Shown here: piece after piece, positions 19,775 through 28,904 of the stretch
Layout: every line of letters starts with the position of its first letter
How positions within the stretch are numbered: the first letter of the stretch is position 1
Origin: Proteus penneri
GTDB lineage: Bacteria; Pseudomonadota; Gammaproteobacteria; Enterobacterales; Enterobacteriaceae
NCBI RefSeq assembly: GCF_003144535.1
Contig: NZ_PHFJ01000009.1
Span: 153,225-217,224, forward strand
Length of the DNA: 64,000 bases
Reading direction: 5' to 3'
Position numbers and translations under genes: made by a program
The notes under the pieces: generated by a model
What the model was told of the DNA's origin: nothing
What the model saw: only the letters and a program-made list of their open reading frames with translations
Database searches by the model: none

Positions 19775-21142
19775 TTAGCTGATAATTTCGTAACATGGTT
19801 GGTAAGCTGTACCACCCGGAAGTTTCATTCGATGTTGCTCAACAAAGCCGGTTAATAAAATATCCATGCGACGCATAATTTCACGATCACCATGAATTTT
19901 ATAAGGGCCGTAAGCTTCAATCGCTTTCATACCTACTTCTTTTACGTTACCAGCAACAATACCAGAGAATGCACGACGTAAGTCAGCTGCTAATTTCTCA
20001 GGAGATTGATCGGTACTTAAGTTAAGCGATGCCATATTTTCATGTGTTGGCTCAAAAGGATGCTGTAAATCAGCATTGATTTTCATTGACCAATTAAAGC
20101 TATAAGCATCACCAGTACTACGACGATTATCTTTGACCAAAGGCATATATTTTTTCATGATACGAGCAACTTCAGGTGCATCATCAATAATAATTTGGTA
20201 ATGACGTCGAGCTTCGTCGCCTAATGTATTGGCGATAAAGTCATCTAATACATTAAAGTACTCTGCACTCTCTTTAGGGCCAGTTAAAATCAGTGGTAAT
20301 ACTTGGTCTTGATTTTCTGGAGACATCAGAATACCAAGTAAATACAGCAATTCTTCCGCTGTTCCTACACCGCCAGGGAAAATAATAATTCCATGTCCAA
20401 TTCGCACGAAAGATTCCAGACGCTTTTCAATATCTGGCATAATAATCAGTTCGTTAACTAATGGATTTGGTGGCTCAGCCGCAATGATTGAAGGCTCAGT
20501 CATACCAATAAAACGGCTATTTTTATAACGTTGTTGAGCGTGACCAACGGCAGCCCCTTTCATTGGTGCTTCCATCGCACCAGGTCCACAGCCTGTACAG
20601 ATATTGAGTTCTCGTAACCCTAATTCGTTACCTACTTTTCTACCGTAAAGGTATTCTGTTTCATTGATTGAGTGACCACCCCAGCAAACGATCATGTTAG
20701 GATCTTCATCAATATGAAGGGCTCGTGCATTACGTAAAATCGAGAAAATTGTGTTAGTAATGTGAGTACTATTTTCTAAGTTCAGGTGAAGATCACGTTT
20801 GGCTGTTGTGATTTGCCCGTGAACAAACAATATGTCACGAAGCACAGCAAATAAGTTAGCTTGTAGTGAGCGAATAATTTTTCCATCAACAAAGGCGTCT
20901 TCAGGAGGATTGACTAACTCAAGTTTTACGCCTCGTTCACGGCGCAGTACGTTAATATCAAAATCTTGGTATTTAGATAACAGTTCTTTACTACTATCAG
21001 TAAGGCTACCAGAGTTGAGGACAGCAAGAGAACAATTACGAAACAGCTGATAAAGATCACTGCTTGCGGTTCTCTTTAGCATATCAACTTCTAGCTGTGA
21101 AAGCAGATCCATGGAACCTAATGGGCTGACATGAGTTATCAC
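19775..21142 (-). CDS. ppnN: Nucleotide 5'-monophosphate nucleosidase PpnN
   Basis: LOG-family enzyme that cleaves purine and pyrimidine monophosphates into base and ribose 5-phosphate; in E. coli it is stimulated by (p)ppGpp. The LOG motif is [13 protein letters not shown], preceded by [15 protein letters not shown]. The GTG at 21142 gives [18 protein letters not shown], aligned with the E. coli N-terminus, and has AAGGAG seven bases upstream. An upstream in-frame ATG would add 20 unsupported residues. The length from the GTG is 455 against 454 in E. coli. Confidence 0.96.
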   Translation of the reverse strand: MITHVSPLGSMDLLSQLEVDMLKRTASSDLYQLFRNCSLAVLNSGSLTDSSKELLSKYQDFDINVLRRERGVKLELVNPPEDAFVDGKIIRSLQANLFAVLRDILFVHGQITTAKRDLHLNLENSTHITNTIFSILRNARALHIDEDPNMIVCWGGHSINETEYLYGRKVGNELGLRELNICTGCGPGAMEAPMKGAAVGHAQQRYKNSRFIGMTEPSIIAAEPPNPLVNELIIMPDIEKRLESFVRIGHGIIIFPGGVGTAEELLYLLGILMSPENQDQVLPLILTGPKESAEYFNVLDDFIANTLGDEARRHYQIIIDDAPEVARIMKKYMPLVKDNRRSTGDAYSFNWSMKINADLQHPFEPTHENMASLNLSTDQSPEKLAADLRRAFSGIVAGNVKEVGMKAIEAYGPYKIHGDREIMRRMDILLTGFVEQHRMKLPGGTAYQPCYEIIS

Positions 21143-21233
21143 GTAGGACTCCTTTTTCTCCTGAAATAACAAACTGAAGTGCAACTGATCTTGGTATAAC
21201 ACAGATCATATTAACATACAGGCATTATTCCTA

Positions 21234-22079
21234 TTATTGTCTGGCTAATCGACTGATTTTTGGAACAAACTCACAATTACTACGCCAAGGATTGATATCT
21301 AATCCACCACGTCGCGTATATCTCGCATAAACAGTTAATGTTTCTGGCGTACATAATTGCATGATATCGTGAAAAATTCGTTCAACACACTGTTCATGAA
21401 ATTCATTGTGTTGCCTAAATGAAACTAAATAGCGTAGCAGTTTTTCACGGTTAATCTTTTTACCCTTATATTGAATAGCGACTGATCCCCAATCTGGTTG
21501 ATTGGTAATAAGGCAATTGGATTTTAACAGATGGCTGACAAGGGTTTCTTCAACCAGTGTATCGGTTGTCGATTCGTTTAACCATTGGACATCAAACTGA
21601 TAATTATCAATTTCGATATCTTGTTCATCAATACACTCTCCAGCAAAATCGACAATAGGTTGTGATGTAAAATGCGAAAGTGGATAGATAGTCAAATTAA
21701 CTTTGCCTTTAGCACAAGTTGTTAAATCGTTAAGTAAGGTTTTTTCGACGATATCCCAACTTTCAAAGCGAGTTTGATTAAAACTATTGAGATATAATTT
21801 AAAACTTTTAGATTCAATAAGATTTTCAGTGGTTGCGTCTAATTCAACATGACCAATAGCAACTTGTGGTAAGCCTTTGCTATTAAGCCATGAGAGCTCA
21901 TACATAGTCCAAATATCACCACCATGAAAAGGTAAATTTTCAGCAGTTAAAGAGAGTGAATCTCGATTTAGGCTACGTGGTACACCTTGCAATAATCCGG
22001 CATCATATTGATCGTGATATTGAGTCTCTTTGCCGAGAGATAATGCTTCAAGAGATTTATCACCTTGATATAAAGACAT
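21234..22079 (-). CDS. queF: NADPH-dependent 7-cyano-7-deazaguanine reductase
   Basis: Reduces preQ0 to preQ1 in queuosine synthesis; two-domain (T-fold) YqcD-type QueF. It has 281 residues (E. coli 282). The active-site cysteine is C189 in [16 protein letters not shown]. The QueF motif [17 protein letters not shown] is near the N-terminal third, and the C-terminus has HEQCVERIF and [18 protein letters not shown]. It is divergent from syd, as in E. coli. Confidence 0.97.
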   Translation of the reverse strand: MSLYQGDKSLEALSLGKETQYHDQYDAGLLQGVPRSLNRDSLSLTAENLPFHGGDIWTMYELSWLNSKGLPQVAIGHVELDATTENLIESKSFKLYLNSFNQTRFESWDIVEKTLLNDLTTCAKGKVNLTIYPLSHFTSQPIVDFAGECIDEQDIEIDNYQFDVQWLNESTTDTLVEETLVSHLLKSNCLITNQPDWGSVAIQYKGKKINREKLLRYLVSFRQHNEFHEQCVERIFHDIMQLCTPETLTVYARYTRRGGLDINPWRSNCEFVPKISRLARQ

Positions 22080-22235
22080 AATTTACATCCTAACTTTAGC
22101 TGAAAATAAAAGAAGGTTAATTATACTATTGAAACATCAATAGTATATGAATGCTTTATTTTTGATGCTCTGAATTAGTGTCATAATCAGGTAATATAAA
22201 GGGAATTCTTATTTAAATAGATAAAACAGATAATC

Positions 22236-22787
22236 ATGACTGAAAACATCTCCTCTGAATTAAAAGCCTTTACGCAAAAGTATGTTGGTTTGTGGCAAGA
22301 AAAATCAGGTTTACCTCCTGCAAGTGAAGATCTTTATGGTGTTCCTTCTATTTGTATATCAAGAACAGGTGATGAGGTTGTTTACTGGTTACCGCAACCT
22401 TTTGTAGGAATAGATAAACTAGAAAAAATTGAAAAAGCAATGGGGATTATTATTCGCCCTGAATTGCATGATTACTTTACCACTCAGTATGCTGGTGATA
22501 TGCAGGTTCGTTTTAGAGATATAGATTTCAGCTTGATCCAAGTGTGGAGCGAAGAAGATTTTATTCGCTTACAAGAAAACATTATTGGTCATTTGGTGAC
22601 TCAAAAGCGTTTAAAACTTACACCCACATTGTTTATTGGCACTACAGATTCAGAAAATGAAATAATTTCCGTGTGTAATGTTTCCGGTGAAGTCATTCTT
22701 GAAACTTTCGGTAAAAAGAAAAGAGAAGTTTTAGCTGAAAATTTATCTCTCTTTTTATCGGAATTAGTCGCTGTATATAATGAGTGA
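22236..22787 (+). CDS. syd: SecY-interacting protein Syd
   Basis: Peripheral cytoplasmic-membrane protein that binds SecY and is thought to check incorrectly assembled translocon. It has 183 residues (E. coli 181) with no signal peptide or membrane segment. Recognisable segments are [31 protein letters not shown]-like and [19 protein letters not shown]. It is first in the conserved syd-csrB-yqcC-truC order. Confidence 0.93.
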   Translation: [183 protein letters not shown]

Positions 22788-22810
22788 TGTAGTCTATAAG
22801 CCTTTTTTCT

Positions 22811-22828
22811 TGTGAGATATATCTTACA
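22811..22828. promoter_or_regulatory. UvrY/GacA-type upstream activating site of csrB
   Basis: An 18-bp dyad TGTGAG-N6-CTTACA. This is the pattern of the GacA/UvrY box (TGTAAG-N6-CTTACA family). Its centre is about 173 bases upstream of the predicted CsrB start, where such boxes usually lie. It also reads as a 20-bp palindrome with T-runs and A-runs on either side, so a terminator role for syd is not excluded. Confidence 0.7.
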
Positions 22829-22961
22829 AAAAAAGCATGTGTTTTTTATTAAAAAACGTCACTAATAAAAATAAAATTGATTTATTTAAGTAGAGCAATA
22901 AGTTATTAACTTATTGTCTTTATTTATAGTTATAGCTCTTTAATTACTTTTATTTTGTGGG

Positions 22962-22990
22962 TTGTTTAACTAATCAATTATTGGCATTCT
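22962..22990 (+). promoter_or_regulatory. Candidate csrB promoter
   Basis: TTGTTT (22962-22967), a 17-bp spacer and CATTCT (22985-22990). The -10 is poor, which suits a promoter that depends on UvrY. Confidence 0.45.
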
Positions 22991-22992
22991 AC

Positions 22993-23186
22993 GTCCACCA
23001 ACTAAGGGACTGTTTGGTGGCCGATAAAATATAGAGTGATCAAGGACACAGGAAATAGGATATTTCCATTAATGTTGATACGGACGTAATCTCAAGGATA
23101 GATAAAAACGGTCTTGCTTGGACGCATGTGTTGTACAGACAACTATTTTTCTTGTCTAAAAGGGGTTTCGGCTCCTTTTATTTTTT
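22993..23186 (+). ncRNA. csrB: Candidate CsrB RNA, compact form (CsrA-sequestering)
   Basis: It lies between syd and yqcC, the csrB position in E. coli, on the same strand as both. Two hairpins present GGA in the loop: CCACCAA/TTGGTGG (22995-23001 with 23014-23020) around AAGGGA, and GGAAAT/ATTTCC (23051-23056 with 23062-23067) around AGGAT. Seven GGA motifs occur in about 165 bases. A GC-containing terminator hairpin ends at 23186. E. coli CsrB is about 369 bases with many more GGA motifs, so this would be a short version. The 5' end is approximate. Confidence 0.75.
23158..23186 (+). terminator. csrB terminator
   Basis: AAAAGGGG-type stem (23158-23165) pairs with CTCCTTTT (23172-23179) around TTTCGG, followed by A and six T. 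Confidence 0.8.
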
Positions 23187-23248
23187 ATTTGTTTTCTGCT
23201 ATTCCATCCCAATGTTATCCTTATTCGTAAGTTTTATATAAGGAATAA

Positions 23249-23575
23249 ATGATGACACCAGAACAACGCATTTTAGCTAAATTGCTCTTGATTGAAGAAG
23301 AGATGAAGAATATTGAGCTATGGCAATTAGAATCTCCGACTGAACAAGCATTTGAAAGTGTTGAGCCTTTCTGTATTGATACAATGAGTGCTCATGAATG
23401 GTTACAGTGGGTATTAATTCCAAAATTGTCATCGATGATTGAAAATGAAATGCCATTACCGAATGCATTTGCAATCGCACCTTATTACGAAGAAGCATTT
23501 AAAGAAGATAAGAGTCGAGATGTTACTGATTTACTCAATCATTTGCGTGAACTTGACGCAATGTTTAAATCATAA
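23249..23575 (+). CDS. yqcC: YqcC family protein (DUF446)
   Basis: Conserved cytoplasmic protein of 108 residues with unknown function, matching the E. coli length (109). The family signature is AFESVEPFCIDTMSAHEWLQWVLIPKL followed by NAFAIAPYYEEAF. It has an AAGGAATAA ribosome site and lies 8 bases upstream of truC, so the two form an operon downstream of the CsrB-like RNA. Confidence 0.93.
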   Translation: MMTPEQRILAKLLLIEEEMKNIELWQLESPTEQAFESVEPFCIDTMSAHEWLQWVLIPKLSSMIENEMPLPNAFAIAPYYEEAFKEDKSRDVTDLLNHLRELDAMFKS

Positions 23576-23583
23576 GGCCGACA

Positions 23584-24348
23584 ATGCTAGATATTATTTA
23601 TCAAGATGAATATCTTGTTGCGGTGAATAAACCTGCGGGCTGGCTTGTTCACCGTAGTTGGTTAGATAGACATGAAACAGTGTTTGTAATGCAGACACTA
23701 AGAGATCAAATAGGGCAACATGTTTTCCCCGTGCATCGTCTAGATAGACCTACATCAGGTGTTCTATTGATGGCGCTTTCTTCTGATGTCGCTAGGGCGC
23801 TATCTCAATCTTTTGAACAACATAAAACAGAAAAAATTTACCATGCCGTTGTCAGAGGGTATGTTGAAGAAGCGCTAGTGATTGATAGCCCTTTAGTGGA
23901 GGAGTTAGATAAAATTGCAGATAAATTTGCAACTCAACCTCCACAAATTCAAGAATGTGTAACACATTGCCAGCCATTAGGAACTGTTGAAAAAGAGGTT
24001 GCGATTGGGTGCTATCCTACATCTCGATTTAGTTTATTAGAATTGCGTCCTGAAACAGGTCGTAAGCATCAATTACGTCGCCATATGTCTCATATTCGCC
24101 ATCCAATTATCGGTGATACCGCTCATGGTGATTTACGTCAAAACCGTGGAGTTGTAAATTATTTTCAATCTCATCGCTTGATGTTACATGCAAGCCATCT
24201 AAACTTAATTCATCCAATCACATTGCAACCACTTAACTTAACAGCTAAATGGGATCTGCCTTGGCAACACCTTATTAATCAATTTGGTTGGCGTGGATTA
24301 AGACCTGAATTGGAGCAGTATGGTGAAGATTTAGCTCATCATTTTTAA
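23584..24348 (+). CDS. truC: tRNA pseudouridine(65) synthase
   Basis: Forms pseudouridine at position 65 of certain tRNAs; RluA family without an S4 domain. It has 254 residues (E. coli 260). The catalytic aspartate is D54 in VHRLDRPTSGVLLMAL, and KIYHAVVRGYV and LLELRPETGRKHQLRRHM are the expected family blocks. It is followed by the inserted ptsG rather than yqcA. Confidence 0.96.
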   Translation: MLDIIYQDEYLVAVNKPAGWLVHRSWLDRHETVFVMQTLRDQIGQHVFPVHRLDRPTSGVLLMALSSDVARALSQSFEQHKTEKIYHAVVRGYVEEALVIDSPLVEELDKIADKFATQPPQIQECVTHCQPLGTVEKEVAIGCYPTSRFSLLELRPETGRKHQLRRHMSHIRHPIIGDTAHGDLRQNRGVVNYFQSHRLMLHASHLNLIHPITLQPLNLTAKWDLPWQHLINQFGWRGLRPELEQYGEDLAHHF

Positions 24349-24492
24349 TTCCTTTCTTATTTTAAATATTACTTTCAATATGTGACTATCAAGGCTTTTT
24401 TACTTAAGTCTTGATGGTTTGCGCAAATTTATAATCTATTTTAACTATTTGTAAAATAGATTATTTTATTAATTGATCTGAGCACATGTTTG

Positions 24493-24514
24493 AAACGTGA
24501 CAGCTATCATGTAT
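24493..24514. promoter_or_regulatory. CRP-like site upstream of ptsG
   Basis: A 22-bp site with a good left half (AAAcGTGA) and a partial right half (TCAtgTaT) relative to the CRP consensus. It is centred about 34 bases upstream of the Mlc/NagC-type operator. Inferred from pattern and context only. Confidence 0.45.
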
Positions 24515-24526
24515 TCATTAAGCGAT

Positions 24527-24547
24527 TTATTTTATGATGTAAAATAA
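24527..24547. promoter_or_regulatory. Mlc/NagC-type operator of ptsG
   Basis: Perfect 8-bp arms TTATTTTA (24527-24534) and TAAAATAA (24540-24547) around a 5-base centre. This fits the TTATTT...AAATAA pattern bound by the ROK repressors Mlc and NagC and closely resembles the Mlc site of E. coli ptsG. It lies about 100 bases upstream of the start codon, leaving room for a promoter and leader. Confidence 0.75.
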
Positions 24548-24649
24548 ATAAGGCTTATCATTAGATAAGTTTATGAAATAAAACCCACACTACTTTAAAC
24601 AAATAAAAACTTACAACATATAAAAACCCACATTCCGGGAGTCTGCTTG

Positions 24650-26095
24650 ATGTTTAAAAACCTATTTGTTGTTTTACAAAAAATCGGAAAGTCCTTGATG
24701 TTACCGGTATCTGTGCTGCCTATCGCCGGTATTTTATTAGGGGTTGGTTCCGCTGATCTTTCATGGATCCCTTCTTCTGTTTCTCAAGTTATGGCAGAAG
24801 CTGGTGGTTCGGTTTTCTCTAATATGCCACTTATTTTTGCGATTGGTGTTGCGTTAGGTTTTACCAATAATGATGGGGTATCAGCACTAGCCTCTGTTGT
24901 GGCTTATGGCATTATGTCAAAAACTATGCTGGTAGTGGCCCCTTGGGTATTAGGTTTATCACCTGATAGTGTTGAAATACAACGTTTAACTGATACGGGG
25001 GTACTCGGTGGTATCATTGCGGGTATTATTGCCGCATCAATGTTTAACCGCTTTTATCGTATTAAACTTCCTGAGTATTTAGGTTTCTTTGCAGGTAAAC
25101 GCTTTGTCCCTATTATTTCTGGTCTGATTGCGATTTTTGTGGGTATTCTTCTATCCTTTATTTGGCCACCTATCGGTACAGCTATCCAACGTTTTTCTGA
25201 GTGGGCTGCCTATCAAAACCCAGCAGTTGCTTTCGGTATTTATGGTGTTGTTGAGCGTGCATTGGTGCCGTTTGGTTTGCACCATATCTGGAATGTACCG
25301 TTCCAAATGCAAGTGGGTGAATATGTAAATAGTGCAGGACAAGTATTCCATGGCGATATTCCTCGCTATATGGCAGGAGACCCTACTGCGGGTATGTTGT
25401 CAGGTGGCTTTTTATTTAAGATGTTTGGTTTGCCTGCAGCAGCTATTGCGATATGGCATTCAGCTCGTCCTGAGAATCGTGTAAAAGTGGGCGGTATCAT
25501 GATTTCTGCGGCATTAACTGCCTTCTTAACAGGGATCACAGAACCTATCGAATTCTCATTTATGTTCGTCGCACCTATTCTTTATGTTATTCACGCCATT
25601 TTAGCTGGCTTAGCATTTGTTATTTGTATTCTGTTAGGTATGCGTGATGGGACGAGTTTCTCTCATGGCTTAATTGACTTTATCGTATTAAGCGGTAACA
25701 GCAGTAAGCTGTACCTGTTCCCAATTATTGGCATACTTTATGCGATAACTTATTACTCTATTTTCCGTTTCTTAATCGTGAAACTAAACCTGAAAACTCC
25801 AGGTCGCGAAGTTGAAGATAAAAATGCAAAACAAGCTGATAAGAGTGCAATGGGGCAATCTTTAGTCGCTGCGTTTGGTGGCAAAGACAATATCAGTAGC
25901 TTAGATGCTTGTATTACTCGTTTACGTATTGGCGTTAAAGAAATTGAAAAAGTCGATCGTGATGAGTTGAAAAGATTAGGTGCTGCTGGTGTTGTGGTTG
26001 TTGGCTCGGGTATTCAAGCGATATTTGGCCCTAAATCAGATAATTTAAAAACTGAAATGGATGAATATATAAGGTCTTTGGATTCTGGTGAGTGA
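24650..26095 (+). CDS. ptsG: PTS glucose-specific transporter EIICB
   Basis: Glucose phosphotransferase permease that imports and phosphorylates glucose. Its 481 residues align throughout with E. coli PtsG (477). The EIIC domain has about ten hydrophobic segments ([42 protein letters not shown]). A linker LKTPGRE near residue 384 joins the EIIB domain, which carries the phosphorylated C421 in LDACITRLR. The start is the ATG at 24650; a TTG three bases earlier is not matched in the family. CRP-like and Mlc/NagC-like sites lie upstream. E. coli has ptsG elsewhere in the chromosome, so this place is unusual. Confidence 0.95.
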   Translation: MFKNLFVVLQKIGKSLMLPVSVLPIAGILLGVGSADLSWIPSSVSQVMAEAGGSVFSNMPLIFAIGVALGFTNNDGVSALASVVAYGIMSKTMLVVAPWVLGLSPDSVEIQRLTDTGVLGGIIAGIIAASMFNRFYRIKLPEYLGFFAGKRFVPIISGLIAIFVGILLSFIWPPIGTAIQRFSEWAAYQNPAVAFGIYGVVERALVPFGLHHIWNVPFQMQVGEYVNSAGQVFHGDIPRYMAGDPTAGMLSGGFLFKMFGLPAAAIAIWHSARPENRVKVGGIMISAALTAFLTGITEPIEFSFMFVAPILYVIHAILAGLAFVICILLGMRDGTSFSHGLIDFIVLSGNSSKLYLFPIIGILYAITYYSIFRFLIVKLNLKTPGREVEDKNAKQADKSAMGQSLVAAFGGKDNISSLDACITRLRIGVKEIEKVDRDELKRLGAAGVVVVGSGIQAIFGPKSDNLKTEMDEYIRSLDSGE

Positions 26096-26114
26096 TAAAT
26101 AGTAGTATTTAATT

Positions 26115-26158
26115 AAAAAAACACGCTTAAATTTATTTATTATTAAGCGTGTTTTTTT
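26115..26158 (+). terminator. ptsG terminator
   Basis: A 15-bp stem (26116-26130 with 26143-26157) of AAAAACACGCTTAA type with a T-rich tail. It separates ptsG from the A+T-rich ORF downstream. Confidence 0.88.
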
Positions 26159-26233
26159 ATATCATAGCGCATATGAATTAAACTCTTTTTTGAAATTATT
26201 ATCTGCTATTCAGTAGTATTATGCTTGTAATAT

Positions 26234-26239
26234 TATAAT
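26234..26239 (+). promoter_or_regulatory. Possible -10 element of the orphan ORF
   Basis: A perfect TATAAT lies 19 bases upstream of the ATG at 26258 and would give a very short leader. No convincing -35 is seen at 16-18 bp. In DNA this A+T-rich a chance match is likely. Confidence 0.3.
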
Positions 26240-26257
26240 TGAATGTGAGTAATAATA

Positions 26258-27766
26258 ATGGAAGTATATTTCAACAAGTTAGCAAATGTTTTACCTGCAA
26301 ATGATAAAAGAGAGAATGTGATATTTTTACTCTCTGAAAAAATAGCTAATTGTTCAAACTCATTATCTAATGATAGTTTTTTTATTTTAAAAGATGAAAT
26401 TAATAACGTTTATGTTGATAAGAATTTTCTCACTGAAATAAAAAATGAATTAACTGATGTAATTAATGAGTATATAAAAGATAATCCTCATTATTTAAAT
26501 AAAATTAATAAAGCTAATAATGAATGCGGTAATGTTTTTTTATATAGGAAAAATATTAATTGTCTTACAGTTAAAAACCTTAGCTCATTAGATACTGCAA
26601 AAAAAATTATTGAAGCTATAATTATAGAAACAAACTCTTCTTCTCTGAAAGAAAAACTTTTTAATAAAGATAATAATCCAGCTGTTAATTTATTTTTTGA
26701 AAAGAAGCCTTTTCATAAATTCAAGATAAAATCTATTGGTGATTTAATTAAAAAAATAGAAAATAAAACAATAGGGTTAAATCCCGGGTGTGATCTACCT
26801 TTTATAATAGGTAAGAAAGAATATATGTTTGTTAAGTTAGGCAATATAGAAGCTGCTAATAATCAAGTTAAATTAGAAAATGAAGACAACGATGATAATA
26901 ATATTGAAACTAATTTTAATAAATTATTAAATAAAGAAAATATTAAAATTAAATTTACTAAATTTGAAATATTGTTTAATTTTTTTAATGAAAATATTGA
27001 TAAATTATATGATGTAATAAATATATATTATAAATGTGTAAGTCTTAATAATGCTAATAGTACCTTTAATTTTATTAAGGATGATGGTTCACTTGAAAGT
27101 TTTTATAAAATCATTAATGAAAAAGATGATGGAGAATATATAAGAAAATACTTAAACTATTATAATGAATTTAATGAGGCACATAAAGCACTTAATATTT
27201 TTCATCAAGATTGTCTTAATTTATTTAAAGAGGGAAATTTAGAAAAAATTGACATTAATAAATTAGTAGAAATGACAAAAAAGGTGGAGTCTAATACAGA
27301 TTCTATAAGTATTGAGTTGAAATCACTAGAACATTTTTATAATGAGTGTGAAGAGTATGAAAATAAAATAATGGATGCTGCTTCTAGTTTTATAAAAAAA
27401 GGAAAAAATCCCTCTTGTTCTTTAATGACATTAATTAAATTAAAAACAGATAAATGCGAAGATTTATTGAAGAGTTTTATTAGAAGAGAAGAAACTGGTT
27501 TTTTATCTAGAGTCTATAAATTTTTCTTTCCTAAGAAGCATAATGATTCCATTAAACTGTTAAATAAAAATCTAGATAAAGTGAGGGAAATATTAATTTA
27601 TATTAATTTATATGATGCTGATTCGAGTCACTCTTTTTTAAAGAATAATATTATTAATATAATAACTACCACATTATCTGAAATAGAAATTCCTAGAACT
27701 TTATTAAATTATTTATATGGTGAAAATAAAAAATGGGATAACTTTAAACGTTCTCTATTTAATTAG
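26258..27766 (+). CDS. Orphan A+T-rich protein, 502 aa, function unknown
   Basis: Not recognised. It is an uninterrupted 502-codon frame of roughly 20-25% G+C by eye, far below its neighbours, with frequent ATA, AGA and AAT codons. The protein is rich in Asn, Lys, Ile and Glu. It has no signal peptide, no clear membrane segment and no motif I can name. Residues from about 295 to 380 and 425 to 470 look helical and charged, possibly coiled coil. Cysteines occur at scattered sites without a metal-binding spacing. The ribosome site is weak (GTGAG, 8 bases upstream). It sits alone between the ptsG terminator and yqcA, where E. coli has nothing. Composition and isolation suggest horizontal gain and probable H-NS silencing. 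An effector or toxin role is possible but unsupported. Confidence 0.75.
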   Translation: MEVYFNKLANVLPANDKRENVIFLLSEKIANCSNSLSNDSFFILKDEINNVYVDKNFLTEIKNELTDVINEYIKDNPHYLNKINKANNECGNVFLYRKNINCLTVKNLSSLDTAKKIIEAIIIETNSSSLKEKLFNKDNNPAVNLFFEKKPFHKFKIKSIGDLIKKIENKTIGLNPGCDLPFIIGKKEYMFVKLGNIEAANNQVKLENEDNDDNNIETNFNKLLNKENIKIKFTKFEILFNFFNENIDKLYDVINIYYKCVSLNNANSTFNFIKDDGSLESFYKIINEKDDGEYIRKYLNYYNEFNEAHKALNIFHQDCLNLFKEGNLEKIDINKLVEMTKKVESNTDSISIELKSLEHFYNECEEYENKIMDAASSFIKKGKNPSCSLMTLIKLKTDKCEDLLKSFIRREETGFLSRVYKFFFPKKHNDSIKLLNKNLDKVREILIYINLYDADSSHSFLKNNIINIITTTLSEIEIPRTLLNYLYGENKKWDNFKRSLFN

Positions 27767-27858
27767 TTGATAATTTAATTTTCTTGAGAATAAAACTGAA
27801 TTCTTATATGTTATCTGAGGTTATCGATATTTTTACAATATAAATTGGATAAAGCATT

Positions 27859-28302
27859 ATGGCTAAAATCGGCATTTTTGTAGGTACAGTTTATGGTAAT
27901 GCATTAGCAGTAGCTGAAGAGGCGCAGCGTATTTTGCTTGAGCATAAACATCAAGCCAATATTTATGAAGAGGGTACACTTGCTGATTGGGAAAAATATT
28001 CGACAGTACTTGTGATAACATCGAGTACAGGGCAAGGGGATTTACCTGATACTATTGCTCCGCTATTTCATGAACTACGTGATAATGTTGGATATCAGCC
28101 AAATCTAAGTTATGGCTTGATTGCCTTAGGTGATAGTAGTTATGACTCTTTTTGTGGTGCAGGAATGCAATTTGATGAGTTGTTACAAGAGCACCAAGCA
28201 AAACGTATCGGCGAAATATTAAAAATAGATGGTATGGATGTCGCAGAGCCAGAAGTATTTGCAATTGATTGGCTTGAAAACTGGGTTAACCTACTAGATT
28301 AA
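27859..28302 (+). CDS. yqcA: Flavodoxin YqcA
   Basis: Short-chain FMN-binding flavodoxin of the MioC-like group. It has 147 residues (E. coli 149). The phosphate-binding loop is GTVYGNALAVAEEA at about 8-21, with TSSTGQGDLPD and ALGDSSYDSFCGAG as the other FMN-contacting loops. In E. coli it directly follows truC; here ptsG and an orphan ORF intervene. It is the last gene of the first syntenic block. Confidence 0.94.
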   Translation: MAKIGIFVGTVYGNALAVAEEAQRILLEHKHQANIYEEGTLADWEKYSTVLVITSSTGQGDLPDTIAPLFHELRDNVGYQPNLSYGLIALGDSSYDSFCGAGMQFDELLQEHQAKRIGEILKIDGMDVAEPEVFAIDWLENWVNLLD

Positions 28303-28360
28303 TTAGAAAATAATCTAATTTTTAATTAGTTGATAAAATAATGAGTTCTATCCTGTATTT

Positions 28361-28408
28361 AAAACACCGCTTGTTTCTGTTTTATACAGTAACTAAGCGG
28401 TGTTTTTC
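28361..28408. terminator. Bidirectional terminator between yqcA and yaeH
   Basis: A 12-bp stem AAAACACCGCTT (28361-28372) pairs with AAGCGGTGTTTT (28395-28406). A small inner hairpin CTGT/ACAG (28377-28380 with 28386-28389) lies in the loop. It sits between convergent genes. Confidence 0.85.
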
Positions 28409-28447
28409 TATAAAACTGACATAAATAACAGCTAAAAGAGTTTGTTA

Positions 28448-28834
28448 TTAACGGCGAGTCAGTTTTTCTAAGTCAGCTTCAATTTCAGCAATTTTATTTG
28501 CAACAACATGTTCAAGGTGGCGTAAGTCGTCTAGGATTTTATGTTTTAAATCGACTTCTACTTGATCTTGTTGACAAATTTGATCTAATTCTTCAATAAC
28601 ATAACGTAAGTTAGTATTGATTTCATTGACTTCTTTAAAGCCTTGTCCTGATTGACCATCAGAAATCGTTTTACGTTGGCGTGGATATTTAAACTTTACG
28701 CTTTTTGCAAAGAATTCACCTTTATCTTTGCGAAAATAGATTTTTAAAATATCGTTATTAGCTTCTTGGCGTAGAGTATAGCGGTCAATATCTTCAGGAT
28801 GCGGGATCCCTAAATTTTTTAAATTATCGTACAT
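28448..28834 (-). CDS. yaeH: YaeH family protein (DUF3461)
   Basis: Conserved cytoplasmic protein of 128 residues, the same length as E. coli YaeH, with no known function. Almost every segment is conserved ([51 protein letters not shown]). The C-terminal third is charged and helical ([28 protein letters not shown]), suggesting a coiled coil. It is downstream of dapD on the same strand and is the first gene of the second syntenic block. Confidence 0.95.
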   Translation of the reverse strand: MYDNLKNLGIPHPEDIDRYTLRQEANNDILKIYFRKDKGEFFAKSVKFKYPRQRKTISDGQSGQGFKEVNEINTNLRYVIEELDQICQQDQVEVDLKHKILDDLRHLEHVVANKIAEIEADLEKLTRR

Positions 28835-28904
28835 ATATTGGCACCTGATAGAAAGATGAGTGAAAGAATAGCGAACAGAATTAATTCTATCCGCTGTTCT
28901 TATA

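Noticed and set aside
22801..22850. Terminator for syd formed by the T-run, stem and A-run
   Set aside because: The stem matches the UvrY/GacA dyad at the right distance from csrB, which explains it better, although a double role is possible.
26258..27766. Orphan ORF as a pseudogene or chance frame
   Set aside because: 502 codons without a stop at such low G+C is very unlikely by chance, and no frameshift or internal break is visible.
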